Shown here: positions 6,354 through 6,584 of the stretch, one piece after another | Numbering within the stretch: the stretch's first letter is position 1 | Layout: the number at the start of each line of letters is the position of its first letter | The notes under the pieces: model-generated | The model's input: the letters and a program-made list of their open reading frames with translations, nothing else | What the model was told of the DNA's origin: nothing | Database searches by the model: none | Position numbers and translations under genes: made by a program | Source of the DNA: Campylobacteraceae bacterium | GTDB taxonomy: Bacteria; Campylobacterota; Campylobacteria; Campylobacterales; Sulfurovaceae | Length of the DNA: 6,584 nucleotides | Direction of reading: 5' to 3' | Assembly: GCA_027031505.1 (NCBI GenBank) | Contig: JALVQH010000067.1 | Coordinates: forward strand, 1-6,584

Positions 6354-6394
6354 AATCATAGCATAAAAGTGTTATGATTGGATTGTTAATCATA
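6354..6394. promoter_or_regulatory. Operator-like cluster of three AATCATA words over the fic promoter
   Basis: AATCATA occurs at 6354-6360, inverted (TATGATT) at 6373-6379, and direct again at 6388-6394. The copies cover the -10 region, the spacer and the -35 region of the putative fic promoter. The first is also framed by GCTA (6351-6354) and TAGC (6359-6362). Alternating orientation over a promoter is typical of repressor sites; the regulator could be the winged helix of the Fic protein itself, which is inference. Confidence 0.4.
6360..6389 (-). promoter_or_regulatory. Candidate promoter of fic-cca
   Basis: On the minus strand TTAACA (6384-6389, 5 of 6 to the -35 consensus) and TATGCT (6360-6365, 4 of 6) are 18 nt apart; TATGAT (6355-6360) is an alternative -10. 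Transcription would begin about 25-30 nt before the fic start codon. Three copies of a 7-bp word overlap this promoter. Confidence 0.45.
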
Positions 6395-6429
6395 TCAGTT
6401 TTGCGTTATGAATCTCCCCAGTGAATAAT

Positions 6430-6451
6430 TCCCCGAACTTTGGGTCGGGGA
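6430..6451. terminator. GC-rich hairpin between fic and the next minus-strand gene
   Basis: A perfect 7-bp stem TCCCCGA / TCGGGGA (6430-6436 with 6445-6451) encloses an 8-nt loop. On the plus strand it is followed by a T-rich tail (6454-6464), on the minus strand by AATTATTCAC. It most simply ends the transcript of the minus-strand gene stopping at 6506, upstream of the fic promoter. The minus-strand hairpin followed by TTCAC also resembles right ends of IS200/IS605-family elements, so an element remnant is an alternative. Confidence 0.5.
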
Positions 6452-6505
6452 GCTTCATTTTATTACAAATGCTGTATTATATTAAATTAATCTCAAATTC
6501 AATTA

Positions 6506-6584
6506 TCACTCCACTGTACCATCCTCCATAAAATACTGAGATAAATAATTTAATTTGTATGCTAAAATATCCTCAAGAGAATCA
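6506..6584 (-). CDS. C-terminal end of an unidentified protein (cut by window edge)
   Basis: From 6583 the minus strand is open for 25 codons and ends in a tandem stop, TGA TAA (6508-6503). The encoded tail begins DSLEDILAYKLNYLSQYF and ends MEDGTVE: a plausible amphipathic helix with a polar end, unlike the composition of a random AT-rich frame. The hairpin at 6430-6451 follows 55 nt later, as expected for the end of a transcription unit. Nothing in so short a piece identifies a family. The coding call rests on composition, the tandem stop and the hairpin, and could be wrong. Confidence 0.45.
   Translation of the reverse strand, partial: DSLEDILAYKLNYLSQYFMEDGTVE

Noticed and set aside
4783..6377. 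Plus-strand frames opposite cca and fic (for example 4783-5622 and 5739-6377)
   Set aside because: They are antisense to genes with clear conserved motifs, and show no domain of their own.
6390..6458. 22-codon minus-strand frame beginning MKLPDPKFGELF
   Set aside because: It is encoded by the hairpin and its flank, has no ribosome binding site and is too short to support; the hairpin explains the sequence better.
1..6584. CRISPR array, tRNA or rRNA gene
   Set aside because: No spaced direct repeats of CRISPR length and no cloverleaf or rRNA-like stretch were seen; the only tandem repeats are 7-bp arrays without spacers.

Overview
The window looks like a chromosomal segment of a Gram-negative bacterium. 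The ClpB and CCA-enzyme sequences recall Campylobacterota of the Sulfurovum/Nitratifractor kind, but that is an impression from memory, not a search result. GC content is mosaic: a 60-base sample of clpB (2161-2220) is 36/60 G+C, whereas a sample of the upstream toxin-antitoxin pair (601-660) is 21/60.

Layout, left to right. (1) 1-229, minus: the N-terminal half of a TetR-family repressor cut by the window edge, with a likely promoter and a palindrome just upstream. (2) 230-597: a gene-poor, mostly AT-rich spacer holding a bipartite hairpin repeat (286-332), a second palindrome and a probable promoter for the next genes. (3) 598-1303, plus: an overlapping pair, a HEPN/HI0074-like protein with a complete RX4HXY motif and a minimal MNT nucleotidyltransferase, the arrangement of a HepT-MntA toxin-antitoxin module. 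(4) 1309-1343: a degenerate heptamer array. (5) 1423-3993, plus: full-length clpB with its own extended -10 promoter and strong ribosome binding site. (6) 4011-4075: a second copy of the bipartite hairpin repeat, between convergent clpB and cca and supplying the cca stop codon. (7) 4060-5574, minus: cca, the tRNA CCA-end enzyme with an HD domain; its HD domain seems to carry an in-frame insert of about 22 residues containing a CTCACTT heptamer array. (8) 5583-6323, minus: a DUF4172-type Fic protein, 8 nt upstream of cca, with the inhibitory-helix motif and catalytic motif almost adjacent, as if about 120 residues were deleted in frame. (9) 6354-6394: the probable fic promoter with three copies of a 7-bp word. 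(10) 6430-6451: a strong hairpin. (11) 6506-6584, minus: the last 25 codons of an unidentified gene.

Housekeeping functions (protein disaggregation by ClpB, tRNA 3'-end maturation or repair by Cca) are interleaved with accessory material (HEPN-MNT module, Fic protein, hairpin repeats, heptamer arrays). fic and cca are probably one transcription unit; hepT-like and mntA-like are certainly coupled; clpB is monocistronic here. I see no convincing new multigene system. The points most worth a second look are the shortened Fic protein with its operator-like repeats, the repeat-derived insertion in cca, and the paired hairpin repeats.
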